This document shows positions 50,700 through 61,184 of a stretch of DNA of 64,000 nucleotides, in pieces. Source of the DNA: Agapetus fuscipes (lineage: Eukaryota; Arthropoda; Insecta; Trichoptera; Glossosomatidae); NCBI GenBank assembly GCA_951799405.1, contig OX637339.1:6262001-6326000 (forward strand). The letters run 5' to 3'. The notes beneath the pieces were generated by a model, which was not told the DNA's origin, did no database searches, and saw only the letters and a list, made by a program, of their open reading frames with translations. The position numbers and the translations under genes were made by a program. Each line of letters starts with the position of its first letter. Position 1 is the stretch's first letter.

Positions 50700-50885
50700 A
50701 ACTATCTTGCTTCTACAAGTACGTGTTAGTCAAGATCATCTTCACCATTGCCCTTTCACGCTGAAGAAGCCCGTCGTCGACGACATGGGCGAAACGTCCG
50801 TTAGCTCCAGCTCCCACAGACCACGGCAACAGATCCCAGAAAACATCTCTCCAGCACCATCAGCCGGCCAAGTAAGCCTTAAGCT
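50700..50885 (+). repeat. Penelope-like repeat with hammerhead-type core
   Basis: Plus strand CACG, CTGAAGA (50761-50767), stem II GCCCGTCG...CATGGGC, GAAA (50791-50794), CGTC, CGTTAGC. Stem I is ACG with CGT (three pairs). Then CCACGGCAACAGATCCCAG and GCCGGCCAAGTAAGCCTTAA. It is an inverted partner of 50435-50560, about 220 bp apart. Confidence 0.55.
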
Positions 50886-51093
50886 CTTATATGAAAATAA
50901 TGTTAGATTATTTTCGCTGAGCATCCGCCCCTTACTAGCGGGTATTTGTTTGGGTCCCCAGCTCCCAGAAGAGCTCTAGTTTGTCAGAGACCAGACCAGA
51001 CTCGTTTAATAACAAATAAAATCCATTTCTGCGCCAGCACCACACTCGCTTCTATCCCCTGTATGTTCCCCCTGTGAATCTAGTATACAACCG

Positions 51094-51615
51094 TGTCACG
51101 ACAAATCGTTTAAAGATAACTTGTCCATGGACAAATCGGTCATACAGCTGTTCATTCACACGACTTTTCAGTCAGCCAACTCGGCCATAGATAAGTCGTC
51201 CCCGTGCACAGTCAATTTGGTCACACGACAGTTTACCAAAGACCTTCAAAGATGTCTTCTTCTTTTTTACAAAGACTTCTTTGACTTATAGGTTGGTATG
51301 AGTGTGACCACCTATACAGTAAAAAAATGGTTCACTTTGCCAATGTCACCCCTGTTTCACGGAAGGTCGGCAAGAGTTGCACGGCTTATGTTCATTTGAG
51401 ATTGAGTTTTTATATTGCAAGTCCGCATGCGGCATTTTTAAGCGCGTACTTATACGTGTCTGCTTGTGGGAATGCATTTAATATGAATCTCAAATGTAAT
51501 ATATTGTTACAATAGATTATAGATAGTTCGTCCAAACGGCTTTTCGGTTTCATACGATGTAGGTCCACAGACTGATCCATCACAGAAAACTTGCTCTCCA
51601 AAACATCGATATATG
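51094..51615. mobile_element. Family H element interrupted by family A
   Basis: 51094-51245 (GTGTCACGACAAATCG, CCATGGACAAATCGGTCATA) and 51527-51615 (AGTTCGTCCAAACGGC, GATCCATCACAGAAAACTTG) are parts of H, separated by the A copy at 51278-51527. Confidence 0.6.
51278..51527 (+). repeat. Family A repeat inside H
   Basis: CTTTGACTTATAGGTTGGTA to AATATATTGTTACAATAGAT. Full length. Confidence 0.75.
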
Positions 51616-52846
51616 GGTAACGCCGTTTAAATTTGTACCATAACTGTCGACCGGCAAGATTCAAGAAAACGAAAACATCGTGAGTTAAATTAAGGTCTAT
51701 TCAAAATGACGGACAGGTTCGAAAAATTAGGTTTTTTTACATTTCGATATCTCATTTCTTTTTTCGACGACGAATACAAGATTTTATAGCAGTTCGTAAA
51801 CACTGTTCAGTAAAAATATAAGAGCACCATTTTGAATGTCTATAAATATGAATGTTGTTTGTCTATGAATGTTTAATAAAAATATGAATACGCACATTTA
51901 ATAACTACCTACAATCGTTCGTTTATTGTGGAATATGGTATATGGAAATTGTGGTATATGTGGTATATGGAAATTGTGGTATATGGAAACCTACGTGAAT
52001 ACACCTTAATACTGGTAACATACGGTAAAGATTGTAAATAAAAAACCGCCCGACATTACCTTAAACTTGTGCCATTTGAAAAATAATACTGTCAGCAATG
52101 ATAAAAACATACAATCATTAGAAGAATTAATGGATCTAAGTAAAAAATATACAACTGACAACATATTCGAATACATACCTTAATAATGCCAAGCTAACTT
52201 CCACTCAAAACACTGACGACAAATTCCCGAGTCTGATGTAAACGTTCTCAGAAGAAAATGAAGGTATCGAATGAGTTTTTTTGTGTTGTCCACACTACAT
52301 CAAAGAGTTACCATACGTGAATAAATACTTAAGATTGCAAGATTTTTGCCAGTTCCAATGGAATTGGTAACATACTAAAAGAAAAATTTCGGAGCCAAAA
52401 ATGGAGACAACCCTTAGCAATCAATATTTCGTGTTTAAATAAGTAAATATTATTGTGGTTAGTACGGAATATGAAAGATACGTTACTAAGGTATATGCAA
52501 AAATACTCAACTTTAAAAACGTTTGACTATTTTGATCGTATCATGCCATCAAAGGGTCAAAAACGGGTTGCGGACATGTAAAATTTGTATGGGAATGGAA
52601 AAAAGGCGTTTTTGTTTTATTTTTTAATTACATCGCCACTTAATGCTTTTTGCAGTTTTTTTTTGTATTTCGATACGCTTTTTATTTACTTTACTCTGAT
52701 AATTTTAGAATTCAGTAGAGATCACCAGTTTTTATGAAAAAGCTGAAAATCATTAGGGGACACACGCACAAGACAAAAGGTACAAATTTCGACGGCGATA
52801 CCCATATAGAACCTACAAAATACCTTTATAATTGCTGTAGGTATAG
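51616..52846. other. Long AT-rich spacer, no gene recognised
   Basis: Only a short direct repeat (TATGGAAATTGTGGTATATG) at 51940-51990 stands out. Confidence 0.45.
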
Positions 52847-52965
52847 TTTTTTGTGATTAAACTGTCTGTGGACCATATATTGTATGTGACCGAAATATCG
52901 TTGGCCGAAAATTCGTGTGGACGAGCCGTCTGTGGACGGGTTATCTGTGACCGATTTGCGGTGGA
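52847..52965. mobile_element. Family H fragment (without D)
   Basis: AACTGTCTGTGGACCATATA, TTGTATGTGACCGAAATATC to TGTGACCGATTTGCGGTGG. This uninterrupted stretch defines the D insertion at 20650. Confidence 0.6.
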
Positions 52966-52968
52966 ATC

Positions 52969-53112
52969 GTATAAAACATAGCGTAAACTCACCTTGATTG
53001 CATAAATCGAAAAAATGTATGAAAACTAAATCACCCTCTAGGAGCGCCGTCGTATACTCCATACATTTTTGATTAACGCAATCGAAGTGAGATTTACGCG
53101 ATGTTTATACTC
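52969..53112. mobile_element. Family G MITE
   Basis: Inverted ends GTATAAAACATAGCGTAAAC and (reverse) GAGTATAAACATCGCGTAAA; compare 31693-31841. Confidence 0.7.
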
Positions 53113-53570
53113 GGGGTACTGATCCTCCTTTTTGCAGGTGATGGGGTTAACACCACGTAAACAAAGCAATGAAATCTATTCGCAGCATTCATTTTTATTT
53201 GAGGGAGATCCCGTTTTTTTATGTTCACTACGGATTGATCGAGGAATGGAAATCACACAAAATTATGACGTCACAGGGCCGGGTTGCTAGGAAACACGCA
53301 AATGAATATTTTTAACATATATTTTTCATGGTTTGTGTATTAACACTGTGGAAACACGTTATTAATTTTAAAATAAAATTCTTTTTTTCTAAAACGTAGT
53401 ATATTAGTTATTAATTTTACATATGACTTAAAAAAACTTTTCTTTAAAAGCTTAAAGGTATGTTTATTGAAATTGTTAATGTAAAAATAAAACCATTAAG
53501 TTTTTCTTTACGAGTTGATTTGTTTCCTCGAGCGCTTTCGATGCTATAGATAAAGCTTAAATATATTTTT
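53113..53570. other. No gene or repeat recognised
   Basis: AT-rich. Confidence 0.4.
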
Positions 53571-53789
53571 TGACAATTAGATTAATTTTTAAAACTGAAC
53601 AAATTTCAAAACTTAATTTAAATCGGATATTAACGAACCGTTTAGAGAGAACTTACATCATTCTCGACGTTTCGTCAGCGACGTAGCCGACGTCTTCAGG
53701 AGAACATCTTCTCTGCACGAGGTTCGTTAATATCCGATTTAAATTAAGTTTTGAAATTTGTTCAGTTTTAAAAATTAATATAATTGTCA
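53571..53789 (-). ncRNA. Hammerhead ribozyme module between 69-bp inverted repeats
   Basis: Arms 53571-53639 and 53721-53789 are complementary at 68 of 69 positions. In the 81-bp centre, minus strand: stem I GTTCTC (53705-53700) with GAGAAT (53665-53660), CTGAAGA (53699-53693), one C, stem II GTCGGC/GCTGAC, GAAA (53673-53670), CG, then U and C (53667-53666) before the predicted cut. All conserved hammerhead core positions are present. Carrier type (Penelope-like or retrozyme) is inferred. Confidence 0.7.
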
Positions 53790-54068
53790 AAATGTCAAAC
53801 GAACGTAATTCTAACTTAAACCTAACTATATTTTTTTGGTTTCTTTTTTTCTGCTTTTATGAATATCTACGTATATTTTTATTTTATTCTAGGCTAAGTT
53901 TCAATGTAATTTTTAGTTTTTCTTCTTTTTTTTTTTTCAATGCTGTTCTGTATAGTATGTTGTATTTTATTCGTAAACAAATAAAAAGAAATAACAAAAA
54001 AATAAAAAATGCAGCATGTGTAAGGACGTAAATATATCTTTGCAAATAAGATCATAGATAAAGATTCA
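53790..54068. other. AT-rich spacer with A fragment
   Basis: T-rich. 54008-54056 (ATGCAGCATGTGTAAGGACG, TATATCTTTGCAAATAAGAT) is an A tail scrap. Confidence 0.4.
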
Positions 54069-54069
54069 T

Positions 54070-54332
54070 CCTTGACTTCTATGTTGGTATGAGGCTGACC
54101 ACCCATACTATTAAAAAATGGTTTACTTTGACAATGTCACCCCTGTTTCAGGGAAGGTCAGCAAGAGTTGCAGGGCTTATGTTCATTTGAGATTGTTTTT
54201 TTATATTGTAGGTCCATATGCGGCATGTGTGAGCGCGAAATTATACGTGTATGATTGTGGGAATGCTTTTAATATGAATCTCAAATGATACATATCTTTG
54301 CAACTTAGATTTAGATTTAGAGATTAGATTCA
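54070..54332 (+). repeat. Family A repeat, full length
   Basis: CCTTGACTTCTATGTTGGTA to GCAACTTAGATTTAGATTTA. Confidence 0.8.
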
Positions 54333-54689
54333 TGCCACCAAAATTGCAACAATAATTCTCATCTTCAATAAAAAAAAGTAATTGTTTTTTTATTTTTCGC
54401 GCGTGACAATTTGAAAACTTTACACATCGACTTTTATATTTTCAAATCTAAACCGAGTAACTGTGAATCCCCGCTCAATCCCTTCTGAATCAGTTTTCGC
54501 TTCAAACTTTTCCTATTGCATCCCCGAACGATACACGCCATCTTGTTTTCCAATACTCTTGTTATCAAGATGTCACCGCCACACTATCGGCCAACTATTT
54601 GCTAATTGCTTTTGCACATGCATGGCACCCAATGATTGCACCTATACGTTAGCCACTGTAGTATGAGTCTTATGACGGTTCACAAATTT
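54333..54689. other. No gene or repeat recognised
   Basis: Nothing supported. Confidence 0.35.
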
Positions 54690-54895
54690 TCCAACCGCTG
54701 CCTGGGTTGAAAAATTCATAAACATTTACCAAAGACCGGTCATCAAAAGGTCCATCCAGCCTTACAGTAGCTTGGTCTTGCTTGAGTATTGGCGCTTTGT
54801 AGCGACTTGTAGCGACGACCAAGCACGTAAAAAGTCCGGTCGATAGCTCAGGTGGTCGAATGCTTGCATGCCATGTCGAGAGCAAGGGTTCGATC
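54690..54895 (+). repeat. SINE1-SINE2 composite, interrupted
   Basis: SINE1 body (GGGTTGAAAAATTCATAAAC, TTTACCAAAGACCGGTCATC), ACGACCAAGCACGTA, then AAAAGTCCGGTCGATAGCTC and CGAATGCTTGCATGCC. The SINE2 B box GGGTTCGATCG runs straight into the minisatellite. Confidence 0.75.
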
Positions 54896-55425
54896 GTTTT
54901 GTCATACGTCGTTATGTCATGTGTCGTTATGTCATGTGTCTTTTTGTCATGTGTCGTTTTCTCATATGCCATTTTGTCATGCTTCGTTATGTCATTCTGT
55001 CATGTGTCACTGTGTCGTTCTGTCATGTGTCGTTACGTCATGTGTCGTTACGTCATGTGTCGTTACGTCATGTGTCGTTACGTCATGTCTCGTTCTGTCA
55101 TGTGTCGTTATGTCATGTGTCGTTATGTCATGTGCCATTTTGTCATGTGTCGTTTTGTCATGTGTCGTTATGTCATGTGTCGTTATGTCATATGCCGTTA
55201 TGTCATGTGTCGTTATGTCATATGCCGTTTTGAGATGTGTCGTTATGTCATGTGTCGTTATGTCATGTGTCATTTTGTCATGTGTCGTTTTGTCATGTGT
55301 CGTTATGTCATATCGTTATGTCATGTGTCGTTATGTCATATGCCGTTATGTCATGTGTCGTTATGTCATATGCCGTTATGTCATGTGTCGTTATGTCATG
55401 TGTCGTTTTGTCACTGTGCCGTTCT
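54896..55425 (+). repeat. 15-bp minisatellite (GTTATGTCATGTGTC)n
   Basis: About 35 units with variants (GTTACGTCATGTGTC, GTTATGTCATATGCC, GTTTTGTCATGTGTC). Because 15 is a multiple of three and the unit lacks stops, frames of 121-200 codons run through it on the plus strand and 88 on the minus, giving Cys-Arg-Tyr-Val-Met or Cys-His-Val-Ser-Leu repeats. I do not call a protein. Confidence 0.95.
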
Positions 55426-55935
55426 AAGTTGTCACCGATCCATAACGTCACCGCCGCTATGATCGACACGCATGTGAGTTTGAGGCATGATAGATCGGGA
55501 TGAAATCTCGTTGGCCGCCATATTGGCTGCCTAAAAACAATCTATATTCCGAAATAGCAATTCCAGAATGTTAAGCCCCGCTTATTGCGTTGATTCGGCT
55601 CTTTTCAATCTCTCCAGCTTGTTTGAACTGATATTGGTTTGTTTATTTGTTTTCATATAATATTTGCAAAGATTCGTATCATTTTTTTTATACAGAACAT
55701 GATATTGGAAGGATCCGTAGTTTTATTTTATAAATTACTAGCAGTACCCGGCGTGTTTCACTACGCCATTTGGGCATGTGGTATCAATTTTTTTCTACAG
55801 ATAAAAGAGGAAACAACAGGTTAAAAAAAAAAAGTGTGCTAATCGGAATAAAGCTTCACACAATTTATCTCTAGGTTAATCTTCACGTTTTCTAAAAAAA
55901 AAGGTCTAGGTACAACTGTTAAGCAGCAGAGCCAA
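55426..55935. other. Spacer with widespread-repeat scrap
   Basis: ACTAGCAGTACCCGGCGTG at 55738 resembles the end of a repeat common in arthropods; family not assigned. Confidence 0.35.
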
Positions 55936-57187
55936 CTGTAACTGTAACTGTAACTGTAACTCTGTCGCCATTCCGCTAGGGGTGGCCAGAGCCTCTGCAG
56001 AGTTGCCTCCATTTTTTCCTATCCTTACATACCTCTTTCAATTCATTCATATCCATCACCTTTTTCATGCATTTTCTTCTTTTACGCTCACTTTGTATAT
56101 CCCATTCTTTCACAATCTCCTCAATCTGATCACTCCATACTTTTCTCGGTCGTCCCTTCCCTCTTTTTCCTTTCACACTTTCTTTGTATACATACTTTGT
56201 CAGTCTATCATCGTTCATTCTTTCCACATGCCCAAACCATCTCATCACATTCTTTTGTACCTTAACTTTCACATCCTCTTTCAAATTACATTCTTTTTTT
56301 ACCCATTCATTCCTAACTCTATCCCTCAGAGTTTTTCCTGTCATGCTTCTCAAATGCTTCATTTCCACCGTACATACTTTACTCATTTCGCTATCATTCA
56401 CTGTCCATGCTTCACTTCCATACATCAAAGTCGGTAACAATATGCCATTGTGTACCGCCATTCTCAGATCCATCGTCAATCGCTTGTTCTTTGCTATTCT
56501 TCCTATTGCACCGACCACTTGCTTGCCCTTACACATCCTATTCTCAAGTTCTCTTGTCATCTTTCCATTCTTCTCAAACATACTTCCCAAGTATCTAAAT
56601 TCATCCACAATTTCAACTTTCGTACCATTCAACATGAGCGTGCATTCTTCATTTTCATCCATTCTGTCAAAAATCAGTACTTTCGTCTTACTTGCATTAA
56701 TTTTCAACTTGTTCACACACAGAGCATGGTTCAGACTAGAGAGCATTGCCTGAAGTTCCGCTGCTGAATCAGCAATTAATACTGCGTCATCAGCATAAAG
56801 CAGAACTCCGACTTTTCTCTCTCCAATCTGTATGCCATGCCCTTCCAGATTCGCTTGTTTAACACAATGATCCATGATTATATTGAATAACCATGGGCTC
56901 ATTATGCAACCCTGTCTCACACCCTTGTACACATTAAAATACTCGCTGTATTCTCCATCCACCCTGACACACGCCCTGCTATTAAGATAGATGGCGCGTA
57001 TCGCGTTCAGAAGTGCTTTGTTCACACCATACCTCTCAAGCACACACCACATCATACTTCTATCCACCGAGTCGAAGGCTTTCTCAAGATCTACGAAAGC
57101 CGCGTAGACCTTTTTATTTACGGCTAGCTGTTTTTCGACTATCTGTCGAAGCGCGAATATCTGGTCTACGCAACCTCTTTCCGCATA
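55936..57187 (-). mobile_element. RTE-type LINE copy 2, intact RT frame
   Basis: The open frame 55976-57217 (413 codons) covers the RT palm and C-terminal domain: GCVDQIFALRQIVEKQ, VYAAFVDLEKAFDSVDRSM, VRQGCIMSPWLFNIIMD, VLLYADDAVLIADS (catalytic YADD), FRYLGSMFEKNGKMTRELEN, LMYGSEAWTVNDSEM, RWFGHVERMNDDRL, QLCRGSGHP. The first ~11 codons are flanking DNA, since LINE homology ends near 57187. The endonuclease and RT N terminus are truncated, so it cannot be autonomous. The tail is (GTTACA)n. It is nearly identical to copy 1, indicating recent activity. Confidence 0.9.
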
Positions 57188-57257
57188 GCATAGGGAAAAT
57201 CGATTGCGGTGCTCCATTTATATTTAAGATTAAAAAAATCGGCTATGTAACGTCACT

Positions 57258-57508
57258 CATCTAATCTATTCTAAGTTGCATGGATATAATTGTTACATTT
57301 AGAATTCACATTCAGTGCATGCCCACAAGCAGACACGTATAAGTTCACACTTGCACATTCTGCGTGTGAACCTACAACATAAAAACCCAAATCTCAAATG
57401 AACATACACCCTGCAACTCTTTGCTGACCTTCCCTGAAACAGGGGTGACATTGGCAGAGTGAACCATTTTCTATTTATAGTTGGTCAGATGCATATTGAC
57501 CTATACAA
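57258..57508 (-). repeat. Family A repeat
   Basis: CATCTAATCTATTCTAAGTT to GGTCAGATGCATATTGACC. Confidence 0.75.
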
Positions 57509-58261
57509 GAAAAGAATATAAACAATAAATTAAATTTTATAATCATACAATTAAAGAACTAATCTATAAAATTCACTATACTCTTTGAGCAAAGTGAAGA
57601 AATAAATGTATTCCAAACAATCAGGAATATTTTTCAATGTAACCGCACTGTGAAACGTATGCAGTTGGGGAAAATGCTTCATACAATATGATGCACTTAA
57701 GTGTTTTTTCAACTATCTCCATAAAAGTGTTTAATTTATGTTGAATTTTTGACTCCCTGTCCTGTCTTTATCCCGGTAAAGTGAATTCACATTTTTTCCC
57801 CACATTTAAAATGTGCTCTATCCATTATTTCAATAAGTGAAAGTTTTAGGTAGTGCACACGGAACATTTTCTATTGACAACAAAATTGTAAGTCGCACGG
57901 CCGGGTTAGGTAAAAGGCAAACATTTTGTTTATTTTGGTTGCTTTGGACCATTGTCACATAGAAGAAAGACGTTTAACCGCCGAGAAAAAAACGATCTTT
58001 AAATTTGTGGTGAGTATATAATTTTACAGAAATGCGTTTTTTGAAAAAACAACTATATTATGTATATTTTAATTAAAAGTATGTTTCAATAAAAGGTTTT
58101 AATAATGATAATATATTTCAATATGGTCTTCTAGTTGTGACCTACGAACTTTCGTTTATCGTATTTTTTATAAGTGCGGGATATAAAAGCTTTCTTACAT
58201 TTCTAAAATTCAACTTGGAATACTTGAATAACATTTTTTAATTTGGAACTTTTGTCTAGGC
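57509..58261. other. AT-rich spacer with low-copy repeat
   Basis: 57885-58005 is related to 42660-42800. Otherwise nothing is recognised. Confidence 0.4.
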
Positions 58262-58747
58262 CAGGGGTCGGCAACCTTTTGAGTCGGAAGAGCCAAAAAT
58301 TACAATTTACAATTTTCAAAGTTTTTCCTTGACTTATAGGTTGGTATGAGGCTGACCACCCATACTGTAAAAAATGGTTCACTTTGCCAATGTCGCCCCT
58401 GTTTCAGGGAAGGTCGGCAAGAGTTGCAGGGCTTATGTTCATTTATGGGAATGCATTTGATGTGAATCTCAAATGATACATATCTTATTTTGGATTTGGA
58501 TTTGTAAAGAGCCACAAATGTTTTTTTGCCAACAATAAATAGCGTCGATGGGGCGGGGGGAGGGTGGGGGGTGAAAAGCGAGTACAAGTAGCGGAGAGAT
58601 CGTTAATCGATTCAGAACGATTTAGTTTTTTTCGATCAGAAGTATAATTCTGTGTGTTTTTTTATATTTGCGTATGAAGCTAAAGAGCCGTAACTTCACA
58701 CCCAAAGAGCCGCATGTGGCTGGTGAGCCGCAGGTTGCTTACCCCTA
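58262..58747. mobile_element. hAT-like element with an A insertion
   Basis: Termini CAGGGGTCGGCAACCT and (reverse) TAGGGGTAAGCAACCT, with subterminal GAGCC/GAGCCGCA motifs. No clear 8-bp TSD. It contains a shortened A copy at 58325-58495 and a GGGGCGGGGGGAGGGTGGGG tract. Confidence 0.65.
58325..58495 (+). repeat. Family A repeat, internally deleted
   Basis: TTCCTTGACTTATAGGTTGG to GAATCTCAAATGATACATAT; ~75 bp of the middle are missing. Confidence 0.75.
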
Positions 58748-58779
58748 ACCAAACCGATATCGATCCACCATATTTGTAA

Positions 58780-59008
58780 AAAGTCCGGTCTATAGCTTAG
58801 TTGGTAGAGTAACTGCATTCCATGCCGAGATCTCGAGTTAGAATCCCACTGAAGTTGTCAGAAATTATTTCTCGTTTCAGTGTTTATTTCTAACCCAAAA
58901 TAAAATACCGGCAAGGCTTACTCAGCCTTCATAAGAAATGAGTGTCAAGCCACTCAGGAGCTGAATAACATCCATTTCAAGTTGGCGTAAAGTAAAAGTT
59001 ACTGGGTT
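58780..59008 (+). repeat. SINE2, head and body
   Basis: AAAAGTCCGGTCTATAGCTT, AGTTGGTAGAGTAACTGCAT, GAGTTAGAATCCCACTG, AAAATACCGGCAAGGCTTAC. The 3' end is missing. Confidence 0.75.
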
Positions 59009-59011
59009 GTT

Positions 59012-59155
59012 CATTTTAGATTTGGATTTTAAATTATGAGTGGGTACACATGCAGCATTTGTAAGCGTGAACTTACATGTGTCTACTTGTGAGCATGCAT
59101 TTTATATGAATCTTTAATGTAAATGTATATTTGCAACTAAGATTATGTATTGTAG
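59012..59155 (+). repeat. Family A tail half
   Basis: TTTTAGATTTGGATTTTAAA to GCAACTAAGATTATG. Confidence 0.65.
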
Positions 59156-59194
59156 TTGAATATAATGGTCTTCTTCTATTGGGTGGTTTCAAAA

Positions 59195-59410
59195 TTTACC
59201 GACCTCGTTGCTGAAATATCGAGAATTGAGAACCACTGTTTATTTGATCACCATCAAACTTCACAGGATTCGTTCTAAGAATATGTTACATGTTTCCTGA
59301 AAATTTCGTCAAAATCGGATGAGCGGTTTATGAGTCTATAGGGGACATACATACATACATACATACATACATACATACACACATCCTTCTTTATAGTTAT
59401 AGATATGATA
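59195..59410 (+). repeat. Repeat end with (CATA)n tract
   Basis: CCATCAAACTTCACAGG, TTTCGTCAAAATCGGATGAG, CGGTTTATGAGTCTATAGGG, then (ACAT)9-type repeats and CTTCTTTATAGTTATAG. This recalls a repeat 3' end widespread in arthropods; class not assigned. Confidence 0.55.
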
Positions 59411-59794
59411 CATGTACTTCCAAAGTGTAACTACACTAAATAAAAAAACAGGGTTATTTATAAGACGTTTGATCCATAGCAGATCCATGGATCATCGTTT
59501 TATGTATGGAAAATTAACGATAGGTGACGGTTGAGCCATGAATTTGCTGTGTGTGAATAACACCGTAAGACTTTACTACATGTTACTGAACCGAAGTTTA
59601 AGAAAATATACTGCAAAAAATCCTTTTAAAATTTTGTAAGGAGGAAAAACGTAACACGATGGATACACAAACCAGGATAAAATTTAATCCATGTGAAAAG
59701 GCCCTCAATGTTTAATATAAGATTACTCAGCCGGTGTATGCGTATCAGAGTACCATAAAAATTAAACATTAAATAACTTCCATAGCAGAGAACT
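59411..59794. other. No gene or repeat recognised
   Basis: Nothing supported. Confidence 0.4.
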
Positions 59795-60050
59795 AGGGTT
59801 TAATCCCCACCAATTATGTTAGAAATGTTTTCCCGTATCGGTGTTCACTTCAAAACCAAAATCAAACTACCGGTAAAAATCAAAAGGTCACAAAAAAGAG
59901 AATCAGCCATCGCGGGAGTTGGAAAACCCCTACATACATCAAATGAAGTGGTTGGCGCAAGGTCAGACCCATCACCTGTGAAAATAAATATAATTCATAC
60001 GCCACATGTCCCCCCTTTGGATGGCGTGGTAAGAATTGTCGCTGGGAAGT
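59795..60050 (+). repeat. SINE2, diverged
   Basis: GAACTAGGGTTTAATCCCCA (B box side), GTTTTCCCGTATCGGTGTTC, TACCGGTAAAAATCAAAAGG, AAGTGGTTGGCGCAAGGTC, ATACGCCACATGTCCCC. Confidence 0.65.
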
Positions 60051-60054
60051 TTTT

Positions 60055-60300
60055 AAGGGGGTATGGGGTTGGCGCTCGAATTTGCGTTATTGACACTAGC
60101 GCCGGTTTGAACCCCGCCTGCGTCATGTCGTATCGACAATAACTTCGACCCTGGTTCAACAGATGTCATTGGGTAGTTCTTAATTAATAATTCAATAAAA
60201 ATATCAATTCTTGAATTATAAATTGATAATCTTAATACCCATATCTGGCCAGACAAAATAGGTTGGTGAATTGCATTCCTCTTCACAAAAACATTTAAAA
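60055..60300 (+). repeat. SINE3 copy
   Basis: GGTTGGCGCTCGAATTTGCG, GCCGGTTTGAACCCCGCCTG, AACTTCGACCCTGGTTCAAC, ATCTGGCCAGACAAAATAGG and TTGGTGAATTGCATTCCTCT. Confidence 0.75.
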
Positions 60301-60629
60301 AAAAAATTGTGGTATATGTGCAGCATAGTTACGTACTTTTTTTCAAGTAAAAAGTGACACAGCCAGTATTGATTTTTTGTGTGGGAATGTAAAGAGCTGC
60401 TTTCATAAATTTTATTATCATTTTTTTGTGTACTTACCTAAATAGAAATTGAATTTTGGAATGGAAAACACATTTGGCGTGTTTTCTTACCAGACAAAGA
60501 GTAATGGCGGGAAGAGAAAGAAAGTAGAGGGCGGAGGGAGGAGAAGGGAGGAGGGAGGCTTCAAATATAGCAACCCTCACGGGACCAAATATTTCATAAT
60601 TTTTAAAATTACGAGCCCTATAATAAATG
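60301..60629. other. Spacer with purine-rich stretch
   Basis: 60500-60560 is GA/GGA-rich (GGCGGAGGGAGGAGAAGGGA). No gene supported. Confidence 0.4.
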
Positions 60630-61046
60630 TATGAATTTACGTACGGTGAAAATGAAGCATTTTAGAACCATGACAGGAAAAAATCTGAAGGATATGTAAA
60701 GAATCAATGGGTAAAGAAAAAATGCAAGTTGAAAGAGGATGTGAAAGAAAAAAGAAAGAATGTGATAAAAAGGATTGGACTTGTGGAAAGAATGATAAAC
60801 TGACAAAGTATATATCCAGTAGAAGTGTGAAAGGAAAATGAGGCAAGGGACGGCCGAGAAAAGTATGGATTGATCAGATTGAAGAGATTGTGAAAGAATG
60901 GAACATACAAAGAGAGTGTAAAATACGAATATGTATGAAAAAGGTGATGGATATGAATGAATTGAAAGAGTTATGTAAGGAAAGATACAAATAGAGGTAG
61001 CTCTGCAGAGGCTCTTGCCACCCCTGGCGATATGGTAACAGAGTAA
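60630..61046 (+). mobile_element. RTE-type LINE 3' end, decayed, opposite orientation
   Basis: Plus-strand relatives of the RTE C terminus: ACGGTGAAAATGAAGCATTT, GGAAAGAATGATAAACTGAC, GACGGCCGAGAAAAGTATGG, GGTGATGGATATGAATGAAT, CTCTGCAGAGGCTCTTGCCA. Several stops and indels. Confidence 0.75.
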
Positions 61047-61057
61047 CAGTTACAGGA

Positions 61058-61130
61058 TGAAGATGTGGCCGAGTGGATAAGAAACGTGACTTATACCCTA
61101 ACGGTCCGGGTTCAACACTGAATTCGGTTA
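61058..61130 (+). repeat. tRNA-like SINE head (SINE3-type)
   Basis: GATGTGGCCGAGTGGATAAG (A box) and GGTCCGGGTTCAACACTG (B box) resemble a Ser/Leu tRNA, but no acceptor stem pairs, so it is a SINE head remnant. Confidence 0.5.
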
Positions 61131-61184
61131 ATTTGTGTTTTTATTTTATTTTTGTTTTGAACAAAAAAAACAAACTCCGTACCT

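Noticed and set aside
54852..55503. Open frames of up to 200 codons as a Cys-rich repetitive protein
   Set aside because: They arise from a stop-free 15-bp minisatellite that is open in several frames and on both strands, with no start context, domain or splice signals.
59195..59410. Assignment of the (CATA)n-linked repeat to a named family
   Set aside because: It looks familiar from arthropod genomes, but I cannot name the class from sequence alone.
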